The translations under genes and the position numbers were made by a program. Of a DNA stretch of 43,606 nucleotides, positions 17,028 through 24,856 are shown piece by piece; positions within the stretch are counted from its first letter, which is position 1, and every line of letters starts with the position of its first letter. Location: assembly GCA_024401025.1 (NCBI GenBank), contig JAKSLV010000011.1:1-43606 (forward strand), in the 5' to 3' direction. This stretch comes from Bacteroidales bacterium (GTDB taxonomy: Bacteria; Bacteroidota; Bacteroidia; Bacteroidales; UBA3824). A model generated the notes under the pieces. It was given only the letters and a program-made list of their open reading frames with translations. It was not told the DNA's origin and did not search any database.

Positions 17028-17984
17028 TTAAAAAATAGCCTTGGCCACCTCGCGCACGTTCTCGGTGCGTCCCACCGAGAAGTAGTGCACCACCGGCACA
17101 CCGTGCGCCACAAGCTCGCGGCTCTGCGCTATGCACCATTCTATGCCTATCTGGTAGATGGCCTTGTCGTCCTTTGCCTTCATCACCTCCTTTACCAGCG
17201 GAGTAGGAAGGTCGATATTGAACACCTGCGGAATCACCTGCAGGTCTCTCAGTTTTCCCAGAGGCTTTATGGCCGGTATTATAGGTACGTCTATGCCAGC
17301 TGCCCTGCATCGTTTCTCCCAGTCGAAGAATTTCTGATTATCGAAAAACATCTGTGTCACAATGAATTCGGCGCCCGCGTCTATCTTCTTCTTCAGGTAC
17401 TCCATATCGATTTCGGCATTTGGCGATTCTATGTGTTTCTCCGGATATCCGGCCACTCCACATGAGAAATCCGTGCAGTCGGTGTTCCTCAGGTCCTTGT
17501 CCAGATATATACCCTGGTTCAGGTCCATTATCTGCTTTATGAGGCCGTCGGTGTGCTCATGTCCATCAGGCTCGGGGATAAAGTATTTTTGTCCTGATAC
17601 TGCATCTCCTCTCAGTGCCAGAATGTTCTGAATTCCCAGAAAGTTAAGGTCTATCAGAATATTCTCGATGGCCTGCTTGCTCATGCCGCCACATATCAGA
17701 TGCGGAACTGTGTTCACATTTGGGTAGCGGTTTTTGATAGCCGCAGCCAAAGCCACTGTTCCCGGACGCTTGCGCACCACCTTCTTCTGCATGAGATTGT
17801 TATCCAGAGGTGTGTATACTGTCTCGTCCTGATGATATGTGATGTTTATATTCAATGGATTAAACTCCGCAAGAAGGTCCAGCTTCTCGTAGAGGCTATC
17901 CAGGTTGTGTCCTTTCAACGGCGGCACTATCTCGAAAGAGAACAGTGTCTTGTCGGTATTTTTTAGTGTTTCCGCAATCTTCAT
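17028..17984 (-). CDS. metF: 5,10-methylenetetrahydrofolate reductase
   Basis: 318 residues from the ATG at 17984; a TTG four codons upstream is possible but less likely. It reduces methylene-THF to methyl-THF for methionine synthesis using FAD and NADH. The family N-terminus FSFEIVPP carries the conserved glutamate, and CGG and RGD elements (LICGGMSKQAIENIL, ILALRGDAV) and FIVTQMFFDNQKF follow at the expected spacing. Length is normal for bacterial MetF (about 290-320). It is leftward and 70 bp before the sensor gene; a shared transcript is possible but no functional link is evident. Confidence 0.96.
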   Translation of the reverse strand: MKIAETLKNTDKTLFSFEIVPPLKGHNLDSLYEKLDLLAEFNPLNINITYHQDETVYTPLDNNLMQKKVVRKRPGTVALAAAIKNRYPNVNTVPHLICGGMSKQAIENILIDLNFLGIQNILALRGDAVSGQKYFIPEPDGHEHTDGLIKQIMDLNQGIYLDKDLRNTDCTDFSCGVAGYPEKHIESPNAEIDMEYLKKKIDAGAEFIVTQMFFDNQKFFDWEKRCRAAGIDVPIIPAIKPLGKLRDLQVIPQVFNIDLPTPLVKEVMKAKDDKAIYQIGIEWCIAQSRELVAHGVPVVHYFSVGRTENVREVAKAIF

Positions 17985-18134
17985 TTCTTCGTACAATTTA
18001 TCAAATACAAAGGTGTAAATTTTTTTTGATATAAAAAGCGTATTTCATAAAAAAATAAGTATTTTTCTAAAAAAATATCCGTACCGAAAAAAAATTTTGA
18101 TGTTGTTGGGTTTTTCAATAATTTTGGAACTGAT

Positions 18135-18142
18135 TAATTTTG
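18135..18142 (+). promoter_or_regulatory. Possible -7 element (TAATTTTG) before asnA
   Basis: A TAnnTTTG match 21 bp before the asnA ATG in a very AT-rich 179-bp gap. No clear -33 TTTG at standard spacing, and the distance to the start leaves a short leader. Confidence 0.35.
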
Positions 18143-18163
18143 AAAAATAAAACATAAGATAAA

Positions 18164-19201
18164 ATGGGTACATTATTAAAACCAGCCAACTACAAGCCAT
18201 TGCTCGACCTCCAGCAGACCGAGCTGGCTATCAAGAAAGTGAAGGACTTCTTCGAGTCAACATTGAGCGCCGAGCTTCAGCTCCGCCGAGTAACAGCACC
18301 TCTCTTCGTTTTGAAGGGTCAGGGCATCAACGACGACCTCAACGGCATCGAGCGTCCTGTAACATTCCCTATCAAGGATTTCAACGAGCAGAAGGCCGAG
18401 GTTGTTCACTCCCTCGCCAAGTGGAAACGCCTCACCCTCGCCAACTATAGCATTCCAGCAGGTTTTGGCCTCTACACCGATATGAACGCCATCCGTCCTG
18501 ACGAGGAGCTCGACAATCTCCACTCTCTCTACGTGGATCAGTGGGACTGGGAGCGCACCATCACTCCAGAGAACCGCAACATCGACTTCCTGAAGGACAT
18601 CGTAAAGCGCATCTACTCAGCTCTCTTGAAGACCGAGTACATCGTTTATGAGTCTTTCCCACAGATAAAGCCTACTCTCCCCAAGGAGATAACATTCATC
18701 TCTGCCGAGGAGCTCTGCAAGAAATATCCAAACCTTACAAGCAAGGAGCGTGAGGACAAGGCAGCCAAGGAGTTTGGCGCAGTATTCATCATGGGTATCG
18801 GTGGCAAACTCTCCGACGGCAAGAAGCACGACGGCCGCGCAGCCGACTACGACGACTGGTCAACACCAAACTCAGCAGGCTTCAACGGTCTCAACGGTGA
18901 CATCGTTCTCTGGAACGACGTTCTCCAGCGCTCATTCGAGATTTCATCTATGGGTGTGCGTGTCGACAAGGCAGCCCTTCTCCGTCAGCTCGAGATCGAG
19001 AACCAGAACGAGCGCAAGGAGCTCTACTTCCACAAGCGCCTCCTCGACGGCACATTGCCAGAATCTATCGGTGGCGGTATCGGACAGAGCCGTCTCTGCA
19101 TGTACTTCCTCAAGAAGGCCCACATCGGCGAGATTCAGTGCTCTCTCTGGAGCGACGAGATGCGTGCCGAGTGCGCCGCCGCAAACATTCCTCTTATCTA
19201 G
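18164..19201 (+). CDS. asnA: Aspartate-ammonia ligase (AsnA type)
   Basis: 345 residues, the normal size of ammonia-dependent asparagine synthetase A. It makes asparagine from aspartate, ammonia and ATP and is related to class II aminoacyl-tRNA synthetases. Recognisable segments are LQQTELAIKKVKDFFE, the substrate-site region LYVDQWDWE and the C-terminal GGGIGQSRLCMYFLKKAHIG. Codon use is strongly biased, as in efp. A hairpin terminator follows the stop by about 30 bp. It is the last intact host gene before the prophage. Confidence 0.97.
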   Translation: MGTLLKPANYKPLLDLQQTELAIKKVKDFFESTLSAELQLRRVTAPLFVLKGQGINDDLNGIERPVTFPIKDFNEQKAEVVHSLAKWKRLTLANYSIPAGFGLYTDMNAIRPDEELDNLHSLYVDQWDWERTITPENRNIDFLKDIVKRIYSALLKTEYIVYESFPQIKPTLPKEITFISAEELCKKYPNLTSKEREDKAAKEFGAVFIMGIGGKLSDGKKHDGRAADYDDWSTPNSAGFNGLNGDIVLWNDVLQRSFEISSMGVRVDKAALLRQLEIENQNERKELYFHKRLLDGTLPESIGGGIGQSRLCMYFLKKAHIGEIQCSLWSDEMRAECAAANIPLI

Positions 19202-19233
19202 TACGTGGATATAGACATAAATTTATATATTGG

Positions 19234-19265
19234 GACACAGCCTGGCGGCTGTGTCTTTTTTTGTT
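19234..19265 (+). terminator. Rho-independent terminator after asnA
   Basis: GACACAGCC pairs with GGCTGTGTC around a TGGC loop, followed by a T run. Confidence 0.93.
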
Positions 19266-19268
19266 GAA

Positions 19269-19306
19269 CACGAATTACCATAAATTATCACGAATTACCA
19301 TAAATT
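19269..19306. repeat. Two tandem CACGAATTACCATAAATT units
   Basis: Two 18-bp copies of CACGAATTACCATAAATT with a 20-bp period (19269-19286 and 19289-19306), directly before the truncated GxxExxY frame. Short CACGAATT-type repeats are often seen ahead of such genes in Bacteroidetes, from memory. Confidence 0.8.
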
Positions 19307-19313
19307 TTTTTAT

Positions 19314-19427
19314 ATGAATGATTTTAAGCAATATGAAGATGTTGTCTACCAGATTATCGCCGCCAAATCCAAAACTACAATTTTTCAAAACCAAACCTAC
19401 AAAAAAAGGACGTTAACACACCGTTAA
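19314..19427 (+). pseudogene. 5' fragment of a GxxExxY-family gene, cut by the prophage
   Basis: The frame reads MNDFKQYEDVVYQIIAA and then loses family resemblance, ending at a TAA inside the gpG terminator. Intact GxxExxY proteins continue with a segment like AAMEVHRELGxGFLExVYQ and are about 120-140 residues. The family match stops near base 19364. This suggests that the prophage inserted here, leaving about 17 codons on this side. The rest of the gene should lie beyond the far prophage end, outside the window. Family assignment rests on a short segment. Confidence 0.55.
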
Positions 19428-19439
19428 CGTCCTTTTTTT
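19401..19439. terminator. Bidirectional terminator at end of leftward arm
   Basis: A perfect 17-bp inverted repeat (AAAAAAAGGACGTTAAC and its complement) around ACACC. The A/T ends make it work in both directions. It overlaps the gpG stop codon and contains a perfect TTAAC-N5-GTTAA palindrome. Confidence 0.9.
19413..19427. promoter_or_regulatory. TTAAC-N5-GTTAA palindrome, site 1 (perfect)
   Basis: TTAACACACCGTTAA. First of nine dispersed sites in the prophage; lies in the terminator stem at the left end. Confidence 0.55.
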
Positions 19440-19986
19440 ATTTCTTCGTGATATTGCGGGCCAGGGCTGCCTTCAGGGGCTGGATGATGCAGATATCGAT
19501 TTGTTTGTTCGCTATCTTGTCCACTTCAGGTGTGTGCCCTACAAATTGCCTCTGAGGTATCACAATATAGGTGCCTACCTTCTTCAGAGCAAGTGCTTTG
19601 AAGTAGTTTGCCACCTTGGCGACTCCAAGGCTGCTCTTCATTGGGTCGCCGTTCTTCTTTCTCTTCACCTTGCCTGTCAGTTCTCGATACTTGGCCCAGA
19701 AAAATTTTTGCATCTTCTTTGTGACTTTGATTTTTCCGCCTTGGTTGTGTATCACTGCGTATGGCAGGTTGCTTACAAACTCAATCCGGCGCCCAGACAC
19801 CTTCCATTTCAAGGATCTGCGGAGGGTGCCGGTGTTGTTCATTAGCGTGCCTTTGATATCTACTTGGCGAGGCTTCCAGGGCTTGCCGTTGAAGCTCTTT
19901 GTCCTAAAGCTATTATCAAAGAGAGCAAACACCTCAGCGCCTATGATTTTGAGTGTTTTTTCTGTCAAAATATCAATAAGTGCCAT
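19438..19986 (-). CDS. Phage virion morphogenesis protein (Mu gpG-like)
   Basis: 182 residues from the ATG at 19986; the longer frame begins inside an A/T-rich promoter region and is not used. It matches the Mu gpG / phage virion morphogenesis family: an N-terminal helix, then FNGKPWKPRQ, GTLRRSLKWKVSGRRIEF, YAVIHNQGGKI and a C-terminal PQRQFVGHT segment, which is characteristic. gpG-family proteins act in head completion or tail assembly. It is the last gene of the leftward arm and is separated from MuF by a 144-bp gap that holds the opposite-strand RNA candidate. Confidence 0.85.
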   Translation of the reverse strand: MALIDILTEKTLKIIGAEVFALFDNSFRTKSFNGKPWKPRQVDIKGTLMNNTGTLRRSLKWKVSGRRIEFVSNLPYAVIHNQGGKIKVTKKMQKFFWAKYRELTGKVKRKKNGDPMKSSLGVAKVANYFKALALKKVGTYIVIPQRQFVGHTPEVDKIANKQIDICIIQPLKAALARNITKK

Positions 19987-20002
19987 TTTTTTTTGCAGTT
20001 TT

Positions 20003-20034
20003 TTTGGTGAATAAAAAAAATAAACATATTTTTG
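20003..20034 (+). promoter_or_regulatory. Consensus Bacteroidetes promoter for opposite-strand RNA
   Basis: TTTG (20003-20006), 20 bp, then TATTTTTG (20027-20034): an exact match to TTTG-N19-21-TAnnTTTG on the plus strand, while the surrounding genes are all on the minus strand. Predicted start of transcription is near 20041. Confidence 0.65.
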
Positions 20035-20040
20035 CATCGT

Positions 20041-20132
20041 CAGTAATGACCGGCAGGCGACCGTTAGCCTTGTTAGTAGAGCTGATTACACCGTTGGCCT
20101 ACGGAAGTGGAGAATATTCTCCACTTTTTTTT
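20041..20132 (+). ncRNA. Candidate phage small RNA between gpG and MuF
   Basis: A unit of about 90 nt runs from a consensus promoter to a perfect palindrome with a T run. There is no useful open frame. It contains two near-identical 11-mers, ACCGTTAGCCT (20060-20070) and ACCGTTGGCCT (20090-20100). Possible stems are GTAAT/ATTAC (20043-20047 with 20085-20089), AGGC/GCCT (20055-20058 with 20067-20070) and CCGT/ACGG (20091-20094 with 20101-20104), before the terminator hairpin. Direction is opposite to the late genes. A role in gpG/MuF expression or in superinfection or lysogeny control is only a guess. Confidence 0.5.
20105..20132 (+). terminator. Perfect-palindrome terminator (plus strand)
   Basis: A 22-bp perfect palindrome (20105-20126; half-site AAGTGGAGAAT) followed by a run of eight T on the plus strand. 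On the minus strand no T run follows, so it is oriented for a plus-strand transcript although no plus-strand gene is present. Confidence 0.7.
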
Positions 20133-21558
20133 ATTTCCATAAACGAATAAAATCTTTTACCAAGCGCCTCTCATCCCTATTACAAAAGACTCTATCTACA
20201 CTTACCATCCTTTTACCTTGGCATATAATGACTTCTTTTGCATTAGGATGGTCCACAAAGTATCGACTAATAGCCAAGATAATAGTTCTTGGATTGTCGT
20301 TGTTGTCTGTATTCTTTATTACAACTCTTGGTGCTTGTGTCGCTGAGTCATCCAGTTCTGCTGTTAGACTTTTTATGCTTCTTATGCGTTTATGATCATA
20401 GAGTTTATAGATACCTTTCCTTTCTAACAACAAATCAGGATTTTTGACACCATCTACCTTGGTTTTATTCAGTAGCCATACCCTATATCCTTTTTTTACG
20501 GCTTCTCTTGCAAATGAGATTTTGTCGTCGAAGTCGTCCTCGTCAGGGTCTTTGCCATCTTTATACACTGGGGTGTATATGTTTGGCTCGTATGGTTTAT
20601 AGTTTTTATCCTTCTCTATTTGTTTGATATCTTTTCCCTCTTGGTAAGCTACAACTCTTGGCTGCTGCTTTGTTGCGTCTGCCTTTTTGTTTTGTAGTTC
20701 CTCCAAAGATTTACAGACTTTTTTACAGTCTTTGCCCTTAACAAGTCCAATGCCTTTGCCGAGTTTGCAGGTCTTACACTCTGCCAACTTTGGGAAATAC
20801 GGATGTTTGGGAGGAAACACCTTTTGCTCCTTGCCCGGATTGAATCTAAATATTTTCTCCGATGGTTTGGAGGTGGCGGCATCTCCTACTCTGATGGCTT
20901 CGGCGCTGTCGCTGACTGGTGCTGAGTTCTTAGGCACCTCCACTACTGTGCACCTGCAATTCCATCCCAAAGGCGGCAGGTACTCATTCCAAAATTTATC
21001 CTCCACCGGCAGAGTGGTGCCGTCGAGTGCGGCGTGTTCTGCGCGTACCTTCTCGTCTCCGGCTGTGCGATACTGGAGATTTACAAAATCTTTATGAGCC
21101 ATAAAGTCCTGCCACTTGCTTGCCATCTGTGCTGACTGCACAGCCATATTGTACTCGGCCTGCAAGTAGTTTACATTATATTTCTCATTTATCTTCAGAA
21201 CCTCTTGCTTAAACTGATCAAATGGCTTTAAATTTCCGTTTTCGTCACGTAGCATTGCAGATACTTCGCGCAGTTCCTTGTCGGTCTTGAATCCTGAGAA
21301 AATAAATGTATTTTGCTCCAGTGCTTGTCTGAAGGCCGGATCCACTTCCTCGCTGAGGCCAAGGTTGACTCCCTCATTGAGTATGTCTGCCGTCTCCTGG
21401 ATGAGTGCCGATCCATTGGGTGTGGTGAGGTAATTTGGAGAGTAGCCACCAAGGCCGTAAAGTTCTGCGACTACAGCGTCATAAAACGAATCGTCGAATG
21501 GTGGCGTGTCGTTTGATAACGTCGTTAACTGCCCGTTAACGGTGTATAATTCCTCCAA
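20131..21558 (-). CDS. MuF head protein with C-terminal nuclease-toxin-like domain
   Basis: 475 residues from a TTG at 21558. The start is unsure: the frame is open upstream to a TAG at 21628-21630 and reads plausibly (KNYFEAFHNALEELY), but has no ATG or GTG. The N-terminal 280 residues are a MuF/SPP1 gp7-like domain (QMASKWQDFMAHKDFVNLQY, EHAALDGTTLPVEDKFW, PPLGWNCRCTVVEV), which acts in head assembly or ejection. After a Lys/Cys-rich linker, residues about 335-475 form a different domain with GYRVWLLNK, NPDLLLERKGIYKLYDHKRI and a DER-rich end. PD...D-x-K matches a PD-(D/E)xK nuclease layout and resembles CdiA C-terminal tRNA nuclease domains. MuF-toxin fusions are a known polymorphic toxin class. 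No obvious immunity gene is adjacent. Confidence 0.75.
   Translation of the reverse strand: MEELYTVNGQLTTLSNDTPPFDDSFYDAVVAELYGLGGYSPNYLTTPNGSALIQETADILNEGVNLGLSEEVDPAFRQALEQNTFIFSGFKTDKELREVSAMLRDENGNLKPFDQFKQEVLKINEKYNVNYLQAEYNMAVQSAQMASKWQDFMAHKDFVNLQYRTAGDEKVRAEHAALDGTTLPVEDKFWNEYLPPLGWNCRCTVVEVPKNSAPVSDSAEAIRVGDAATSKPSEKIFRFNPGKEQKVFPPKHPYFPKLAECKTCKLGKGIGLVKGKDCKKVCKSLEELQNKKADATKQQPRVVAYQEGKDIKQIEKDKNYKPYEPNIYTPVYKDGKDPDEDDFDDKISFAREAVKKGYRVWLLNKTKVDGVKNPDLLLERKGIYKLYDHKRIRSIKSLTAELDDSATQAPRVVIKNTDNNDNPRTIILAISRYFVDHPNAKEVIICQGKRMVSVDRVFCNRDERRLVKDFIRLWK
21525..21539. promoter_or_regulatory. TTAAC-N5-GTTAA palindrome, site 2 (perfect)
   Basis: TTAACTGCCCGTTAA within the MuF N-terminal coding region. 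Confidence 0.5.
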
Positions 21559-21572
21559 GGCATTATGGAAGG

Positions 21573-21638
21573 CTTCAAAATAGTTTTTTATCCGCTGGGT
21601 GTTACTCTCACCCGTTACGCGAAAAAACTATTTTGAAG
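21573..21638. repeat. 17-bp-arm inverted repeat at portal/MuF junction
   Basis: Arms CTTCAAAATAGTTTTTT (21573-21589) and its exact complement (21622-21638) flank 32 bp that contain a smaller GGGTG/CACCC hairpin. The right arm encodes the end of the portal and the left arm the presumed start of MuF. Confidence 0.85.
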
Positions 21639-22796
21639 GCTCTGATTTCTGCCGGTGATAGGCACTCCGTACTTCTGAGCGAAGTAGTCTGCATCTATCT
21701 CATAACCGGCATTTAAGAGCATCTGCTCCATCTGCAACTGCTCGGCAGGTGTGTACTGTGTGTCGTTGTTCCAGTTGAAACGAGCGCGCTCCAAGCCGAA
21801 GCCGTGGGCGTTCATCAGCGGCAGCAACTTGTCATTAATGATGTCGCGGAGCATATCAGCATCCTTCTCGACAAGGTTGTGGAGTACCTCAAGATGGGTC
21901 TCACTCTGAGAGAGAGATGAGCCCGAGTCGAGGGTCATAGTCTGGCCAAGGATGCCCTTGCTCATCTCATTATTGGCACGGTCTATCCTCTTGTCGAAAA
22001 CATTAAAAGCGTCGCCTTTTGAGTTCTCTACAAATTCAAGTTCGGTGCCTTCCGGGAAGAGTCCCCAGGCAGCGGCGCCCATATTCTCCAGCATATTCTT
22101 GATAGCGTTGATCTCTCCGCTGTCTCGGCTGGAGGTCTTAACGACGCGCACGGGCACGCCAAACAACTGCGCAAACTCATCCCAGAAGGCGAGAGCGTTG
22201 CGCTTGCTGATGGCTGATGGCACACACTTCAAGAGCTTGCCAAGGTCTCGTGGCTTACCTACCTCTATGCACCAGTCCTTCAGCACACCCTCTCTGTAGG
22301 AGACTCCGCGGCTTGGATCGTCGCCGAGTGTGCGGATAATGGTGCCATATTCAGGCGAGACGTGCTTTCTCGGCACAAGCTCCACACTGGCAAACTCCTT
22401 CAAACCGTCGAAGCCTGTGCGGACCTCATTAAACTGAATGAGGCTGTGGCCATAATAGATGGAGTCGAGGGCATAGCTCAAAAAATCTTTGAACCAAGTG
22501 CTCTCAAAGGTGGCGAGGGCCTCCTCGCTCTGCTCACCGTCGATGGTGATAAAAAAAGCCTTCCTCAATACCATATCCTTGCGCTGGTCGATAGCACCTG
22601 AAAGGTGGAGGTCGGTAATAATATCGTCGTAGATATCGTAGAGCATCCTGCGGTCTGGGCTTGTGGCTGATATAGCGTGCTGCCAGGCATTGCGCCAGGC
22701 TCCGATAGTCTTTTGATAGAGAGCCTGTGTCTGCTGTACTATCTGAGCTATGGCGGAGCGCTTTGCGTCCATATCCTTTTTTGTTGGTCGTGCCAT
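21615..22796 (-). CDS. Portal protein (DUF935, Mu gp29-like)
   Basis: 393 residues. Portal proteins form the dodecameric ring through which DNA enters and leaves the head. DUF935 signs are the N-terminal arm, MLYDIYDDIITDLHLSGAID, YGHSLIQFNE, FDGLKEFASVELVPRKHV, AFWDEFAQLFGVPVRVVKT and ILGQTMTLDSGSSLSQSETH. Length is somewhat below Mu gp29 (about 510), with the C-terminus short, ending LQNSFFA at the inverted repeat. It starts 2 bp after the tape measure stop. In Mu the portal follows the terminase, so its place here after tail genes is unusual. Confidence 0.9.
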   Translation of the reverse strand: MARPTKKDMDAKRSAIAQIVQQTQALYQKTIGAWRNAWQHAISATSPDRRMLYDIYDDIITDLHLSGAIDQRKDMVLRKAFFITIDGEQSEEALATFESTWFKDFLSYALDSIYYGHSLIQFNEVRTGFDGLKEFASVELVPRKHVSPEYGTIIRTLGDDPSRGVSYREGVLKDWCIEVGKPRDLGKLLKCVPSAISKRNALAFWDEFAQLFGVPVRVVKTSSRDSGEINAIKNMLENMGAAAWGLFPEGTELEFVENSKGDAFNVFDKRIDRANNEMSKGILGQTMTLDSGSSLSQSETHLEVLHNLVEKDADMLRDIINDKLLPLMNAHGFGLERARFNWNNDTQYTPAEQLQMEQMLLNAGYEIDADYFAQKYGVPITGRNQSLQNSFFA

Positions 22797-22798
22797 TC

Positions 22799-24529
22799 TT
22801 ATATTGCGGTTTGTGCAGAGTAGAGAACACGAAGAAGCGCATTCTGTACCTTGCTGGTTAAATCTTCTGAGTTTTCGTCTATAGAGCCGGTGAAGTTGAT
22901 AGTGTCCACCATACTGTCGAGAGTGATATTAATTGTGGTGTTTCTCTGTCCTCCTGTGCTCACTGCATTGGTGCCCTGCTGTGCTACCTCCTGGAGGGTT
23001 GCGCCTGAGCCGTCGCCATTGACAGCTGCCGAGAGCGATGCCATAATGTCGCTTTTGCCGGATACTTCCTCGGTTTCCTCTTCTGACTTCTTGTGGTCTA
23101 TGGCGTCGAGGCTTTTGCGGTAGCCCTCCACTGTGTCGGTGGCGTTTTGCGCCCATTCCCAGCCTGTGAGCTCTGCTATCCATCCAAGCAGCTGCTGAAC
23201 TGGATAGAGAATGATATCGAGGATGGCCGTGCCTATCCTCTTCAATCCGGCTATAATGCCGTCACTCTTGAAGGCCTCCACTATGCTATCCCAGTAGTCC
23301 CAAAATGTCTTGACTGCTGAGATCACCAAGCCAAATGGGCCAAGTATCAGAGTAATGGCAGCGCCCCAGGAGTCCCAGGCTTTTATCAGCTTATACACAA
23401 AGGCAACCAGAGCGGCTATTGCAACGACAACAAGCCCGACGGGGTTTGCAGCCATCAAAGCATTGATGATGCCTTGTATCACCGACCACGCCTTCATTGC
23501 ACCAACTACTGAGAGTATCACTCCGGCAAATACACCGATGGTGTCTATGTTCTCCGCAATAAATGTGAATAATGGAGCAACTACAGAGACCACGGAGTCG
23601 ATGGCTGGTATCAGCATATCAGAGATTACCGGCAAAAGTTTTTCCGCAAGAGGAAGAACCGCCTCAAATATCTTAGCCTTCAGGTCGTCGAAGGATGCAG
23701 AGAGGACAGCCAGTTTGCCTCCGAGAGTATTGTTCTTGATATCCTCGCTCATATTGTAGAACTGCCCGCCCTCTGCCGTGGCGCTCCTGAAGGCTTCCTC
23801 TACGTCTTTGGCAGATATGGCACCTTTGGCCATCTCATCCTTCAACTCGCCTATGCTTTTGCCTGTTTTTTTGCTGATCTCCTGCAATGGATTGAAGCCT
23901 GCATTAATGAGCTGCATAAGGTCCTGACCGCCGAGCTTGCCTGCACTCGATATCTGAGCGAAGGCAAGAGAGAGGCTGCCAAACTTCTGCGCGTCTCCGG
24001 CAGCGATATCTCCTATGGACTCCAGTATAGGCGAGATAGTCTGAGTATCGAGGCCAAATGCAAGCATATTCTTTGCGGCGTCGTTTACCGTGCTATTGCC
24101 ATAGAGCGTGGCCATCGTACTATCGCGAAGCTCTTTGGCATAGGCTATGCCTTCCTCCTTGGAGCCAAGCAAGGTGGAGAACTGTACCTCGGCGTTCTGC
24201 CTTGCCATACCCTCCTCAAAAATAGGCGCTATGGCTCCGGCTACCGTCTGAGCGCTGGATAGAATATTATTGAAGGAGAAGGCAGACTCGCCGAGACCGT
24301 CAAAAAGAGATTTTTTGACGTCTGCTCCAGCCTTCTGTCCCGCCTTGCCAATGTCGCCAAGTTTGAGGCTGATACCTGACAGCTGCTCTTGTATGCCCTT
24401 CAGCGGATTTATAAGATCCGTGAGGTCGGCTACGGCATTGGCCACGGCCTTAATCGACTGCGGCGCCCTGTCGGTATCTTTCAAGCCGAGGACTTCAAGG
24501 TCTATGGTGAATTTTACGTTGCTGTCCAT
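22799..24529 (-). CDS. Tail tape measure protein
   Basis: 576 residues. The N-terminal half has the TP901-type tape measure pattern (AQTVAGAIAPIFEEGMARQ, STLLGSKEEGIAYAKEL, MQLINAGFNPLQEISKKTGK) and the middle has several hydrophobic helices (about 300-390), as usual for proteins that set tail length and help DNA pass the membrane. The C-terminal part is Gly/Ser/Thr-rich. At 576 residues it predicts a short contractile tail, of the order of 80-90 nm by the usual 1.5 Angstrom per residue rule (inference). It sits after the DGR instead of after the tail chaperone, as it would in Mu. Confidence 0.88.
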   Translation of the reverse strand: MDSNVKFTIDLEVLGLKDTDRAPQSIKAVANAVADLTDLINPLKGIQEQLSGISLKLGDIGKAGQKAGADVKKSLFDGLGESAFSFNNILSSAQTVAGAIAPIFEEGMARQNAEVQFSTLLGSKEEGIAYAKELRDSTMATLYGNSTVNDAAKNMLAFGLDTQTISPILESIGDIAAGDAQKFGSLSLAFAQISSAGKLGGQDLMQLINAGFNPLQEISKKTGKSIGELKDEMAKGAISAKDVEEAFRSATAEGGQFYNMSEDIKNNTLGGKLAVLSASFDDLKAKIFEAVLPLAEKLLPVISDMLIPAIDSVVSVVAPLFTFIAENIDTIGVFAGVILSVVGAMKAWSVIQGIINALMAANPVGLVVVAIAALVAFVYKLIKAWDSWGAAITLILGPFGLVISAVKTFWDYWDSIVEAFKSDGIIAGLKRIGTAILDIILYPVQQLLGWIAELTGWEWAQNATDTVEGYRKSLDAIDHKKSEEETEEVSGKSDIMASLSAAVNGDGSGATLQEVAQQGTNAVSTGGQRNTTINITLDSMVDTINFTGSIDENSEDLTSKVQNALLRVLYSAQTAI

Positions 24530-24531
24530 AC

Positions 24532-24855
24532 TTACGTAAGTTTATACAGTTTCTTGTTGCCGTCACGGATGCCCACTATCGTGGTGGTGAACGGGTATTC
24601 TGTTTTTGGTATCTGGGCGAGCACTTCCTTGATCATCCGCGAGTTGGTGAAGAACTTGCCCTCGGTGCCGTCCTTGTACTTGAAGTGGATGAGGGTGCGG
24701 CCTTCGCCGTGCTCTGTCTTTATGTTTGGCACGGTGTCGATGATGGTGATCTCCTGGTTGGCTACGTCCTCGATGGATACGCGTTTTACCGCGAAGTAGT
24801 TGCCGGTATTGTCGGAGACTATGCCACCGGCGAGGAGTTCTGAAAAACTTTTCAT
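24532..24855 (-). CDS. Small phage protein, unknown
   Basis: 107 residues, starting MKSFSELLAGGIVSDNTGNY. Mixed alpha/beta, with no membrane segment. Features are a YFAVKRVSIEDV segment and a Lys-rich C-terminus. The gene is 2 bp upstream of the tape measure gene and 1 bp after the preceding 129-residue gene, so it is expressed with both. By position it could be a second tail-assembly or tape-measure chaperone, but I do not recognise it. Confidence 0.65.
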   Translation of the reverse strand: MKSFSELLAGGIVSDNTGNYFAVKRVSIEDVANQEITIIDTVPNIKTEHGEGRTLIHFKYKDGTEGKFFTNSRMIKEVLAQIPKTEYPFTTTIVGIRDGNKKLYKLT

Positions 24856-24856
24856 A

